A stretch of DNA of 64,000 nt from Tidjanibacter massiliensis (GTDB lineage: Bacteria; Bacteroidota; Bacteroidia; Bacteroidales; Rikenellaceae): contig NZ_LT629960.1 of NCBI RefSeq assembly GCF_900104605.1, positions 1,736,001-1,800,000 of the forward strand, given 5' to 3'. Shown piece by piece: positions 26,624-35,764 of this stretch. The notes below the pieces were generated by a model. That model had not been told where the DNA came from, ran no database searches, and worked only from the letters and a program-made list of their open reading frames with translations. Made by a program: the position numbers and the translations under genes. Numbering within the stretch: the stretch's first letter is position 1; each line of letters starts with the position of its first letter.

Positions 26624-29101
26624 TTACAAATACCGTCCTGTCCGGCTTTCCGGTGCCTGTCGAACCGTTTCGAGCGTTCCGGCAGCGACAATCCGGCCAC
26701 CCTCCTCACCGCCCCCCGGACCCATATCGATGATATAATCCGCATTGCGTATCACATCCAGGTCGTGTTCGATGACCACTACGGTAGCCCCCCTGTCAAT
26801 CAAGGCCTGGAAAACGCCCAGCAATACCTGCACATCCAGCGGATGCAGCCCGATGGTCGGTTCGTCGAAAACGAACACGGAATCCGCCTGCATTCTCCCC
26901 ATTTCGCTGGCCAGCTTCAACCGCTGCGCCTCGCCGCCGGAGAGACCGGGCGTCTCCTCCCCCAGCGTCAGATAGCCCAAACCGAGCCGCTGCAACACCT
27001 GCATACGCTGCGACACGACCTTCATGTCGGCACAGGCCTCCAATGCAGCATCTATACCCATGTCCATCAGTTCCGGCAACGAATAAGCTCTTCCCTGCCG
27101 GTCCGTATGTTTGATGAGCCAGGCATCCTTTCCGTAACGGGAGCCGCGGCACTCCGGACAGGTCAGTACCACATCGGGCAAAAACTGCACGTCGAGGCTG
27201 ATGGAACCCGTCCCGTCGCACGCGGGACAGCGCAGACGACCGGTATTATAGGAAAAATCTTCGGCCTTATACCCGCGACTCTTCGCATCCGGCGTCTTGG
27301 CATAGATTTTCCGCAGTTCGTCGTGTACATTCGCATAGGTGGCCACGGTGGAACGGACATTCACTCCGATTGGCGTGGCATCAATCAGCTTGACATGTCC
27401 GATACCCTCCGCCTCCACAGCCCGCACATGAGCCGGCAGCCGCGTCCCGCCTGCAAGGGCCTTCAGGGCGGGGACAAGGCTTTCGAGTACCAGCGTCGTC
27501 TTGCCGGAACCGGAAACGCCCGTCACCACGGTCAGCCTTCCTTTGGGAATTTCGACCTCCAGAGGCTTTACCGTATGGATGCCGGAGGTGGAGAGCCGAA
27601 TGCGCCCCTCCGAAAACATCTCCTCGGCTCCTGCCGGTCTCCGGATGCGGGTATCCGCCCGCCCGGAGAGGAAGCCCCCTATTCGGGACTCCGGATTGTT
27701 TCCGACATCCGCCACGCTCCCTTCGGCAATCACCCGACCGCCGGCCGCACCCGCACCCGGTCCCATCTCGATGAGCCAATCCGCCTCTTTCAGAATCTGC
27801 GTATCATGGTCGACCAGCAGCACCGAATTCCCATCCGCCACCAGGTCGCGTATCACGCCGTTCAATCCCATGATGTTGGAAGGATGCAGCCCGATGGAGG
27901 GCTCGTCAAGCACATACAGCACACCGGTCGTCCTGTTGCGTACCGCCCGGGCAAGCTGCATCCGCTGCCGCTCTCCGGTCGAGAGGGTGGACGAAGCCCG
28001 GTCGAGCGTCAGGTAGCCGAGTCCCAGGTCCATCAACCGCATGGCCGCAGACCGGAAAGATTCGCAGATGCTCCGGACCATCGGCTCCATCTCTTCGGGC
28101 AGGGAAGCCGGTACACCGTCCACCCATTCCATGAGTTCGGCCAGCGTCATCCGGCAGGCCTCATCGAGGGAGATACCCCGCAGTCTGGGCGCCCGCGCCG
28201 CTTCGGACAGGCGCGTTCCGCCGCACGACGGACACACCTCCTCCTTCAGAAACCGGGCGACACGCTTCATTCCCTTCTCATCCTTGACTTTCGCCAGCGC
28301 ATTCTCTACGGTATAAATCGCATTGAAATAGGTAAAGTCCATCTCACCCGCAGCACCGCTGGTCCTATTCTGGTAAATCATGTGGTGCTTGACGGCCGGC
28401 CCGTGGAACACGATTTCCCGCTCTTCCGGTGTCAGCAGGCGAAACGGTACGTCGGTACGCACACCCAAATCCCGGGCGATATCCTTCATCAACGACCACA
28501 TCAGTGTCTGCCAGGGCAGCACAGCCCCCTCGTCTATGGTAAGGGATTCATCGGGCACGAGGGTCGATTCATCCACAATCCGGATACTCCCGGTACCGCC
28601 GCACTCGGGACAGGCCCCCTGACTGTTGAAAGAGAGTTCCTCCGCCCCCGGTGCATAGAAATGCTCTCCGCACTCGGGACAGACGAGTTCGCGCCCTGCG
28701 GCAACGGCAAGGGAGGGAGGCGCATAGTGACCGTTCGGACAGCGGTGGCTGGCCAATCTCGAATACATCAACCGCAGGCTGTTCAGTAGCTCCGTAGCCG
28801 TACCGAACGTGCTGCGGATACCGGGAACTCCGGGACGCTGGTGCAGCGCGAGAGCCGCCGGAACATACGTCACCTCGTCTACCTGCGCCTTGGCCGCCTG
28901 CGTCATCCTGCGCCGCGTATAGGTAGAGAGGGCCTCCAGATAACGCCGGGAACCCTCTGCATAGACGACGCCAAGTGCGAGCGACGATTTGCCGGAACCG
29001 GAGACGCCCGCCACTCCCACTATCTTGTTGAGCGGAATATCCACGTCCACCCCTTTCAGGTTATGAACCCTCGCACCCCGTATCTTTATCCTGTCAATCA
29101 T
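26624..29101 (-). CDS. UvrA-like ABC ATPase lacking the UvrB-binding domain
   Basis: 825 residues from ATG 29101 (MIDRIKIRGARVHNL), shorter than canonical UvrA (about 940). Two ABC cassettes are complete: Walker A GVSGSGKSS and GVSGSGKTT, signatures TLSTGERQRMQLA and GLSGGEAQRLKLA, Walker B YVLDEPSIGLHP and FVFDEPTIGLHP. Zinc modules CPECG...CPECGGTGSI and CPACDGTGSI...CPECRGSRY are present. The segment between STFGTATELLNSLRLMYSRL and SFNSQGACPECGG is only about 55 residues, so the UvrB-interaction domain is missing. Relatives of this type are linked to drug tolerance or alternative damage recognition rather than classical excision repair; the role here is inferred. Confidence 0.88.
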   Translation of the reverse strand: MIDRIKIRGARVHNLKGVDVDIPLNKIVGVAGVSGSGKSSLALGVVYAEGSRRYLEALSTYTRRRMTQAAKAQVDEVTYVPAALALHQRPGVPGIRSTFGTATELLNSLRLMYSRLASHRCPNGHYAPPSLAVAAGRELVCPECGEHFYAPGAEELSFNSQGACPECGGTGSIRIVDESTLVPDESLTIDEGAVLPWQTLMWSLMKDIARDLGVRTDVPFRLLTPEEREIVFHGPAVKHHMIYQNRTSGAAGEMDFTYFNAIYTVENALAKVKDEKGMKRVARFLKEEVCPSCGGTRLSEAARAPRLRGISLDEACRMTLAELMEWVDGVPASLPEEMEPMVRSICESFRSAAMRLMDLGLGYLTLDRASSTLSTGERQRMQLARAVRNRTTGVLYVLDEPSIGLHPSNIMGLNGVIRDLVADGNSVLLVDHDTQILKEADWLIEMGPGAGAAGGRVIAEGSVADVGNNPESRIGGFLSGRADTRIRRPAGAEEMFSEGRIRLSTSGIHTVKPLEVEIPKGRLTVVTGVSGSGKTTLVLESLVPALKALAGGTRLPAHVRAVEAEGIGHVKLIDATPIGVNVRSTVATYANVHDELRKIYAKTPDAKSRGYKAEDFSYNTGRLRCPACDGTGSISLDVQFLPDVVLTCPECRGSRYGKDAWLIKHTDRQGRAYSLPELMDMGIDAALEACADMKVVSQRMQVLQRLGLGYLTLGEETPGLSGGEAQRLKLASEMGRMQADSVFVFDEPTIGLHPLDVQVLLGVFQALIDRGATVVVIEHDLDVIRNADYIIDMGPGGGEEGGRIVAAGTLETVRQAPESRTGRYL

Positions 29102-29342
29102 AACAACCGCATGCAAAAGGAAATCGTTTCCACAAAATTACCCATTATTCCACACTTTCCTCCCTGCGACACGAAAATGCGTCCCTGCCATCGGCACTGC
29201 CGCAAACGAAACGAGGAGAGCATACCGGACGATGCTACCCGCGGCAGCGATACGGAAAACGCGCCGGCCTCCTCTCTCCGCAACCGCTATCCGGACAGCA
29301 TCGCCGCGGCCGTCCAGATACAGACGGTACGCCGTCCGGAAG

Positions 29343-29378
29343 ACAGATACGGCGGAGCAAGTGCTCCGCCGTATCTGT
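29343..29378. terminator. Perfect hairpin downstream of threonine dehydrogenase
   Basis: 17-bp perfect stem (29343-29359 with 29362-29378) with a 2-nt loop, in the 336-nt gap between the dehydrogenase stop and the uvrA-like start. It is the likely terminator of the dehydrogenase unit on the minus strand, although the following T run is weak. Confidence 0.6.
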
Positions 29379-29437
29379 TTCAAATTTCGGCCCGGCCGCC
29401 CTCACAACGACAGGCACGGACATCCGGTCGCCCGGCA

Positions 29438-30394
29438 TCAGATAAGTCCCTTCTCCTTCTTTTCCCGAACGGCGCGGAGCATATCTTCCGTCATGGACTT
29501 CATATCCCATTTCGGCTTCCAGCCCCACTCCTCACGGGCACAGGTATCGTCGAGGCTGTCCGGCCAGCTACGTGCAATGGACTCCTTGACAGGGTCCACG
29601 TCATAGGTCATCGTGAAACCGGGCATCGCCTTGCGGAGCTCGGCATACAGCATCTCCGGCGTAAAGCTCATGGAGGTCACATTGAAGCTGTTGCGGTGTA
29701 CGAGTTTCGACGGGTCGGCCTCCATAATCTGGATGCAGGCGTCGAGTGCATCGGGCATGTACATCATGTCCATATAGACATCGCTCGGTATCGGACATAC
29801 ATACGAACCCTTTTTCACGGCATCGTAATAAATCTCTACGGCATAATCGGTCGTTCCTCCGCCCGGAAGCGTCACGTTGGAGATGAGTCCGGGGAAGCGC
29901 ACGCTGCGCGTATCGACACCGAAACGCTTGTGGTAATAGTCGCCGAGCAGCTCGCCCGTCACCTTGCACACGCCGTAAATGGTCGTCGGCCTCATGACGG
30001 TATCCTGCGGTGTCTTCACTTTCGGGGAGTTGGGGCCGAAAGCGCCGATGGAACTCGGCGTGAAGAGGGCGCAGTTGTATTCACGCGCTATCTCCAGCGA
30101 ATTCATCAGGGCACCCATATTTATCTGCCATGCCTTCTGCGGGTTCGCTTCGCCTACGGCCGACAGCAGCGCCACCAGGTTGTAGATGGCGTCTATCTTG
30201 TATTTTTTGACCACCTCGGCATAGGCTTCGCCATCGAGCGCATTAAGCTGCACGAACGGCCCGTTCGCCGCCAGCATGGGGCAGTCGCGCATATCCGTAG
30301 CCACGACATTTTCGTTCCCGTAGACGCTCCGCAGCCTCATTGTGAGTTCGGAACCGATTTGACCGCCGGCCCCGATGATAAGAATCTTTTTCAT
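29438..30394 (-). CDS. L-threonine 3-dehydrogenase, short-chain dehydrogenase type
   Basis: Oxidises L-threonine to 2-amino-3-ketobutyrate with NAD in threonine catabolism. 318 residues. Rossmann motif GAGGQIGSEL at the N-terminus, catalytic SSIGAFG and YGVCK (Y-x-x-x-K) around 145, and GGGTTDYAVEIYYDAV and YMDMMYMPDA, which characterise the UDP-galactose epimerase-like threonine dehydrogenases known from Flavobacteria and animals. This is not the zinc-dependent Tdh. No kbl (2-amino-3-ketobutyrate CoA ligase) gene is adjacent. A small membrane protein gene lies 61 nt upstream on the same strand. Confidence 0.9.
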   Translation of the reverse strand: MKKILIIGAGGQIGSELTMRLRSVYGNENVVATDMRDCPMLAANGPFVQLNALDGEAYAEVVKKYKIDAIYNLVALLSAVGEANPQKAWQINMGALMNSLEIAREYNCALFTPSSIGAFGPNSPKVKTPQDTVMRPTTIYGVCKVTGELLGDYYHKRFGVDTRSVRFPGLISNVTLPGGGTTDYAVEIYYDAVKKGSYVCPIPSDVYMDMMYMPDALDACIQIMEADPSKLVHRNSFNVTSMSFTPEMLYAELRKAMPGFTMTYDVDPVKESIARSWPDSLDDTCAREEWGWKPKWDMKSMTEDMLRAVREKKEKGLI

Positions 30395-30455
30395 GTCCTA
30401 TTTATAATTTAAACAATGCCTGTACACAAGGGAACCGGGCTTGCACCGGCCGCCC

Positions 30456-30665
30456 TCACTTTCCGGTCTTCTCGCGCTCCTCGGCTTCCCGGATAAGTCC
30501 CACGGACAAGACCGTATAATAGATGACGACCACTGCCTGCGCTACCACCACGGCCCAAGTCAGGAAAGAGCGCACGGGTATCATCCATACGAGCAACGCC
30601 AAACCCGACACGAAAAGCACCGCCAGCACCGCAACCACGCGACGTAATCCCTTGAATCTGTCCAT
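30456..30665 (-). CDS. Small two-helix membrane protein
   Basis: 69 residues, MDRFKGLRRVV then two hydrophobic helices (VAVLAVLFVSGLALLVWMI and LTWAVVVAQAVVVIYYTVLSVGLI) and a charged tail REAEEREKTGK. It is the first gene of a probable unit with the threonine dehydrogenase. No family recognised; composition and spacing make it a credible real gene. Confidence 0.62.
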   Translation of the reverse strand: MDRFKGLRRVVAVLAVLFVSGLALLVWMIPVRSFLTWAVVVAQAVVVIYYTVLSVGLIREAEEREKTGK

Positions 30666-30950
30666 CGTTACAATTTTGGCCCAAAATTAGTAATAATTCT
30701 TACGTTTTATTACCGCAGCCCGCCGAAAAACGATAACCGCCGAACCCTCGGGTTCGGCGGGCACTCCCTTCCGCCGCCAGACCATCACCCCTCCCGGTCT
30801 TCTTCCGGCAACCGAACGGAACATCCGAAACGGAACCGCACATACCCGCACCCCATCCGGTTGCCGATTCCCTACCCGCCGATAAACCGGACAAACTGTC
30901 GAAAGCTCCGGCTTCATGACAACAAAATGATACGATATCCGCCACAGCTG

Positions 30951-30981
30951 TTGGAAATTTGGAAAATGATGCCTATTTTTG
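30951..30981 (+). promoter_or_regulatory. Promoter of tRNA-Thr
   Basis: TTG (30951-30953), 20-nt spacer, TATTTTTG (30974-30981), a near-perfect Bacteroidetes promoter 33 nt before the tRNA. Nothing else is recognised in 30666-31014. Confidence 0.68.
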
Positions 30982-31014
30982 TCCCGCTTTCGGAAATCGT
31001 CCGACGCAGCAATC

Positions 31015-31086
<72 letters not shown>

Positions 31087-31132
31087 CAAGCTATTTATGA
31101 AGAACCCATCGCTGTAGACGGTTGGAAATTAA

Positions 31133-31174
31133 AAAGGACACTCGCATAGGCTCGAGAGTGTCCTTTTGTTTTTC
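31133..31174 (+). terminator. Terminator of tRNA-Thr
   Basis: Stem aaaggacactc (31133-31143) with gagtgtccttt (31156-31166), followed by tgttttt. Confidence 0.88.
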
Positions 31175-31325
31175 AATACGTTACGAAACAATCTTATTTC
31201 AGAAGCAATTTAGAAGACGCCCCGCAACAGCAACGCCTTTTCCAGATTCCAACATCTCCTTCTCCTTCCATCACAATCAAGTGCACTATACGATTCGCTA
31301 TCAGGTCTGCTCGCTACAAACCTCC

Positions 31326-31439
31326 TTTACATTCCCCAAAACTTATGTAAAGGTTCTCCGGCTTTTCTTTACATTCCCCAAAACTTATGTAAAGGTTCTC
31401 CGGCTTTTCTTTACATTCCCCAAAACTTATGTAAAGGTT
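31326..31439. repeat. 42-bp tandem repeat array, 2.7 copies, each with an internal inverted repeat
   Basis: Units begin at 31326, 31368 and 31410 and are identical over their length; the third is cut after 30 nt. Each contains TTTACAT and ATGTAAA separated by 12 nt, so each can form a hairpin. The array starts 152 nt after the tRNA-Thr terminator and ends 16 nt from the stop codon of the convergent fic gene, so it is in the 3' region of fic mRNA. There are no spacers, so it is not a CRISPR array. Confidence 0.9.
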
Positions 31440-31454
31440 GTGGTCGCCCTGAAT

Positions 31455-32579
31455 TTAAATTACGCGACTTATGGAATCTATTCTTTCAAATGAATCCGTA
31501 TTGTCATACTCACTATGATTGATCAACAACTGGGTTAACTGAGGATTCAGATAAAAGTTAGAATGTCCCACCTTTACCTTATCCAACAACTTATGCTCGG
31601 CAAGGCTATTAAGATATTTACTGGCCGTAACTCTGGAGACCTGAAGTTCCTGCATGACAAATTCTATTTTCGTATAAGGATGGCTGAATAAATTATTCAG
31701 CAACTCATGACTATACTGCCTTCCTAACAATGCCCTCATCTGCATTTTGTAATCCTGCATCAATACTTTAATGGCCTTGACCAAAACGATGGTTTCAGAT
31801 GCAGTCTCCTCTATGCCTTTCAACATAAATAAAATCCAATCTTCCCAATTACCGTAATCTCGGACAGACTGAATCAACCGATAATACGCTCCTTTGTTCT
31901 TAATTATATAACGACTCAAATAGAGAATCGGCAAATCCAGCAACCCTTTCAATACGAGATAAAGGGAGTTGATAATCCTTCCGGTCCGGCCGTTCCCATC
32001 ATAAAAAGGATGAATACTTTCAAATTGGTGATGAATTATTGCCATTTTAATCAACGGATCAATATCTTCCAACGTATCGTCATTGATATACTTCTCAAGG
32101 TTACCCATATACTCTTGTATATCATCGTATTGCTGCGGAGGAGTATAGACAACTTGTTTCTGGCTGTTCTGCAAACTGGTTCCAGGAACCTTGCGAAAAC
32201 CCGCCTTATTCTTTTCCAGAACTTCCTGAATACATTTAATATTATTTAGAGTCAGGACTTTATTATGACGAATCAAACTGAAACCTTGTTTAAGAGCCGA
32301 AGCATAAGAAATCACTTCTTTAGTTGAGGCAGATGCAGCGAACGATCTCAATTCCGCATCCGCTTTATACATATCGTCGTGAGTGGTAATGATATTCTCA
32401 ACAGCCGAACTTTCTTTCGCTTCTTGCAAACTCAACGTATTAATCAATATGCTCTCATTGGGAATAGTCAATGCCACTCCTTTCAACTCCGCCAATCTCT
32501 TATTGGCCGAATTCAATTGCCGCAAAACCTTAACTGTCTCCAATTCAATGGGCAAAGGCAACATCGGTATCTTGTACAT
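31455..32579 (-). CDS. Fic family protein (predicted AMPylator) with N-terminal inhibitory motif
   Basis: 374 residues from ATG 32579 (MYKIPMLPLPIELETVKVL), which matches the usual beginning of this family; the frame extends to a GTG at 32645. An N-terminal Fic_N-like region carries the autoinhibitory motif SSAVEN (S-x-x-x-E-N). The Fic core has HPFYDGNGRTGR (HPFx[D/E]GNGRxxR) around residue 200, and the C-terminus has a winged-helix-like region (YTKIEFVMQELQVSRVTASKYLNSLAEHKLL). Fic enzymes transfer AMP to target proteins; the intact inhibitory Glu suggests regulated activity. The gene is clearly AT-rich compared with flanks and lies between tRNA-Thr and a sugar dehydratase gene, which suggests horizontal acquisition. 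Confidence 0.92.
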   Translation of the reverse strand: MYKIPMLPLPIELETVKVLRQLNSANKRLAELKGVALTIPNESILINTLSLQEAKESSAVENIITTHDDMYKADAELRSFAASASTKEVISYASALKQGFSLIRHNKVLTLNNIKCIQEVLEKNKAGFRKVPGTSLQNSQKQVVYTPPQQYDDIQEYMGNLEKYINDDTLEDIDPLIKMAIIHHQFESIHPFYDGNGRTGRIINSLYLVLKGLLDLPILYLSRYIIKNKGAYYRLIQSVRDYGNWEDWILFMLKGIEETASETIVLVKAIKVLMQDYKMQMRALLGRQYSHELLNNLFSHPYTKIEFVMQELQVSRVTASKYLNSLAEHKLLDKVKVGHSNFYLNPQLTQLLINHSEYDNTDSFERIDSISRVI

Positions 32580-32724
32580 GTTCAACTGTTTTTCTTTATA
32601 TTTCAGGATGACCGGATACATCATATCGGAGTACCCTTTGACCACCGTTCCGACTCTACACGAATAACAGTTGCACTATCCGCGATGTTTTCGCAAGATG
32701 AATCTCCCTATTATACGTATAAGT

Positions 32725-32732
32725 CAAAGATA
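32725..32732 (-). promoter_or_regulatory. Promoter -7 box of fic
   Basis: TATCTTTG on the minus strand, about 146 nt before the chosen fic start. The remaining 32646-33136 gap contains no gene that I can support. Confidence 0.55.
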
Positions 32733-33034
32733 CATTATTTCCCCGACATTTACAGAAGTGTTAGGCCAAACAAAACTATACCCGCATTCAGAGCAGGTTC
32801 AGTAATACGGCCGAATGCACTGTCCTCACAATTGTCTATCCGCCCATTGACGGCGATTCAAACATACATTTCTTCCGCAACAGCTCATGTTCTCCCTACG
32901 ACACCATCGGCCATCGCACCCCTTCCTCCCACGACATCGACACATTTGCTTTCGCGCGCACAAGCTACCTGCAGCACAAAAGATTCCGAACAAATCTGCA
33001 CTCCCGTTGAAAAAACTCCCCTATGAAACCGACA

Positions 33035-33066
33035 AAAGCCGTTCAGATAATGATAAACGGCTTTTT
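33035..33066 (-). terminator. Terminator of the CapD-like gene
   Basis: Stem aaagccgtt (33035-33043) with aacggcttt (33056-33064); T-rich on both sides, so it could serve either strand. It lies about 70 nt after the stop of the minus-strand gene. Confidence 0.65.
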
Positions 33067-33136
33067 CGTCGAGCGAAAGAGTCCCACCATGGGTTGAATA
33101 GCACCGCTACGGCAAAAGCGTTCCCCTCGCAAAAAT

Positions 33137-35146
33137 CTATTTCTTGACAATTCCGACAACGGTCCCGTCAGCAGGTACTCCCGGTGCATCCTCTTTTTCG
33201 TTCCTCCGTTCGCCGAGTTCTGCATCTATCGCCTCGAACTGCGAATTCTTCGACACGAATTCGGGAATGACCTCCTTCATGAGCTTCACCGTTCCGTAGA
33301 TATCCACCGATACGGAAAGACGTTCCAACTCCCCGAACGCACGGCACACCTCCTCGTATCCGTATTTCCGCACCTTGGCAATCTTAATCTTCTTGTGGGA
33401 AGTGGGGATGGTATTCTCCATATTGCTCAGAACCTCCTCGTAGAGTTTCTCGCCCGGCCGCAACCCGGTATAGCGTATTTCGATATCCACTCCCGGTACA
33501 TAACCGGCCAGTTCTATCATGCGCTTGGCAAGGTCGGCTATCCTGGTGGACTCGCCCATTTCGAACACCATTATCTCGTTGCCGTCGCTTATGGTGGCCG
33601 CTTCCATCACCAGACGGCACGCCTCGGGTATGGTCATGAAGAAACGCGTTATCTCCGGATGCGTCACCGTGACCGGGCCGCCGTGCCTTATCTGCTCCAT
33701 GAATCGCGGTATAACGCTGCCGTTGCTGCCCAGCACGTTGCCGAAACGGGTGGTGACGAAGCGGGTACGACCCGCCGTACGCCCTTCCGCTATCGACACG
33801 CCGAGGCTCTGCACATATATCTCAGCGAGCCTTTTCGACGCACCCATCACATTCGTCGGATTCACCGCCTTGTCCGTAGATATCATGACCATCTTCTCGA
33901 CCCCGTACTCCACGCACAGGTCGGCCACATGCTGCGTCCCTATCGCATTGACGAACACCGCTTCACACGGGTTTTCCTCCATGAGGGGGACATGTTTGTA
34001 GGCGGCCGCATGGAACACCACATCGGGCCTGTGGCGTTCGAATATCATCCTTACCCTCGCCTTCAGCCTCACATCGCCTATGACCGGGACGAACGACAGG
34101 TGCGGGAAACGCTCCTCCAGCTCGAGCCGGATGTTGTGCATGGGTGTCTCCGCGGAATCGAACAGAATGAGACGCCCCACTCCGAACGAAGCGAGCTGCC
34201 GACACAATTCGCTCCCTATGCTGCCCGCAGCGCCGGTAACCAATACGGTTCTGTCGCGGAAACCGGCTGCCACCTCCTCCTCTTCCATGTTTATTTCGTC
34301 GCGGCCGAGCAGGTCCTCTATCTTGATTTCCCGAATACCGGGCACGAGCTTGTCGCCGCTCACCTCGTCTACGGGAGGAGCAATCAGCATCCGGACATGA
34401 TGCATTTCGCAGTAACGTATGAGCCGCTCCTTTTCGGTACGTATGCTCTCGTAGTCGGGGAAAAGGATTCCCTCGATATTGTAACGGGTAACGATGTGGA
34501 CGAAATCCTGTTCGTCGTTGAAATAATAGACGGGCAGGTCGGCCAGACGGTAGGATTTGTAGGCTTTCCCGTAATTGTAGAATCCGGCTATCTGGTACTG
34601 TTTGCTGTTGCGCATCCGGGTCTCGAGCGAAACGCTCCGGTCGTCCACGCCGTAAATCAGCAGCCGGCTGTTGCTCTTCGAGATTTTGGAAACGATGACA
34701 TCGTATCCCAGCACCATGCCCACACGCATACATATCAGCACCACCGTGGTCATCAACATGTCCAGCAGGCCCCCTATCAGGAGCTGCCGGTCGGTCAGCA
34801 TCATGCCGAACACCACGACAGCCATCAGGAGCAGTTTCACGGCGGAGGCGGCGACCAGACGCCACAACTCCCTGAGCGTGGAGTGGCGGATGATGTTGCG
34901 GTATATTCGGAACAGATAGAAAGAGAGACCGCTGGCAGGAACCGCCAACAGCGTTATCTTCAGCACGGCGGACATCCCCATTGTACCGGGCACGAGATGT
35001 CCTGCCAAAATACAGGCAAGGAACGTACAGAGTACCGATGCGACCGTATCCAATATCAACACAATCCATTGGTTCAGGTAATGCATCCCGACTATCCGTT
35101 CCCGAAACTGGCTTATCATACTTTCCGACACACTTTCCTTTTTCAA
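33137..35146 (-). CDS. Membrane nucleotide-sugar 4,6-dehydratase/epimerase (CapD/WbpM type)
   Basis: 669 residues. Four N-terminal membrane helices (about 20-145) are followed by a first nucleotide-binding-like domain (about 160-290) and an extended SDR domain with VLVTGAAGSIGSELCRQL at about 305. The signature STDKAVNPTNVMGASKRLAE near 430 is characteristic of WbpM/FlaA1 enzymes, in which Met replaces the SDR Tyr. These convert UDP-GlcNAc to 4-keto-6-deoxy sugars for capsule or O-antigen synthesis. No glycosyltransferase cluster is adjacent, so it serves a locus elsewhere. A promoter with two palindromes and a structured leader of about 135 nt precede it. Confidence 0.92.
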   Translation of the reverse strand: MKKESVSESMISQFRERIVGMHYLNQWIVLILDTVASVLCTFLACILAGHLVPGTMGMSAVLKITLLAVPASGLSFYLFRIYRNIIRHSTLRELWRLVAASAVKLLLMAVVVFGMMLTDRQLLIGGLLDMLMTTVVLICMRVGMVLGYDVIVSKISKSNSRLLIYGVDDRSVSLETRMRNSKQYQIAGFYNYGKAYKSYRLADLPVYYFNDEQDFVHIVTRYNIEGILFPDYESIRTEKERLIRYCEMHHVRMLIAPPVDEVSGDKLVPGIREIKIEDLLGRDEINMEEEEVAAGFRDRTVLVTGAAGSIGSELCRQLASFGVGRLILFDSAETPMHNIRLELEERFPHLSFVPVIGDVRLKARVRMIFERHRPDVVFHAAAYKHVPLMEENPCEAVFVNAIGTQHVADLCVEYGVEKMVMISTDKAVNPTNVMGASKRLAEIYVQSLGVSIAEGRTAGRTRFVTTRFGNVLGSNGSVIPRFMEQIRHGGPVTVTHPEITRFFMTIPEACRLVMEAATISDGNEIMVFEMGESTRIADLAKRMIELAGYVPGVDIEIRYTGLRPGEKLYEEVLSNMENTIPTSHKKIKIAKVRKYGYEEVCRAFGELERLSVSVDIYGTVKLMKEVIPEFVSKNSQFEAIDAELGERRNEKEDAPGVPADGTVVGIVKK

Positions 35147-35288
35147 AAATCCGGTATCTTAAGAGAGCTGCACAAGGCAACAATCAATAACCGTACCTTT
35201 CCGCACACGTCACGGGAGAGACCCGCGTATCGCTCCGTCCCCGGCAATCCCGGACGGACACCTCCCGCATCCGGTCGGTTACGGGAGG

Positions 35289-35343
35289 CAAAAATACACA
35301 ATATATCATTCTTATAATTATAAAATATAATTTATAATTATAA
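35289..35343 (-). promoter_or_regulatory. Promoter with twin 12-bp palindromes, CapD-like gene
   Basis: On the minus strand TATTTTTG (35289-35296) fits the -7 box. Two identical perfect palindromes TTATAATTATAA lie at 35312-35323 and 35332-35343, 20 bp centre to centre; the first covers the expected -33 region. The 618-nt gap 35147-35764 otherwise shows a GC-rich structured leader (35147-35285) and no gene. Confidence 0.6.
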
Positions 35344-35764
35344 ACCGCCGTGTAAACCATGCTTTTGCATGCCGTTTCTCCCCACGGAGCGAAAACAGTA
35401 CCATCGTGCAGGCACCGCCGGAGAGGTAAACAAAGTTAGACAATATCCCCGATATTGCAACTTTCGGGGCAGGAAACCCTCTCCGGAGAACGGACCCGGC
35501 GGGAAAACCGCAAATAATGCCGACGACGGGCGGGTACGGCACAAAATATGCCGCCCGTTCTCCGGAACGGTACGAACCGGACGGACAGGCCCGACCGCCG
35601 CGAAGGCGGAAAACGGAAGGCCTCCTTCCGCCGGCCGGAGAAGCCGCCGTTCCTTTCGGGCCCGTTCCGGAAGCGGAGAAAAAACCTGCCCTCGGAGCAG
35701 CGTCCCGATACAGAACCGACACACCGGCCGGAGCAAGCGGCCGGACGCGTAAACCCATTCCGAC

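Noticed and set aside
31326-31439. CRISPR-like or type III antitoxin array
   Set aside because: The units are contiguous without spacers, and they lie after the fic stop rather than before the gene; fic also carries its own inhibitory motif. Kept only as a tandem repeat.
35312-35343. Replication origin-like AT-rich region
   Set aside because: No DnaA boxes or replication genes nearby; the palindromes fit a promoter operator better.
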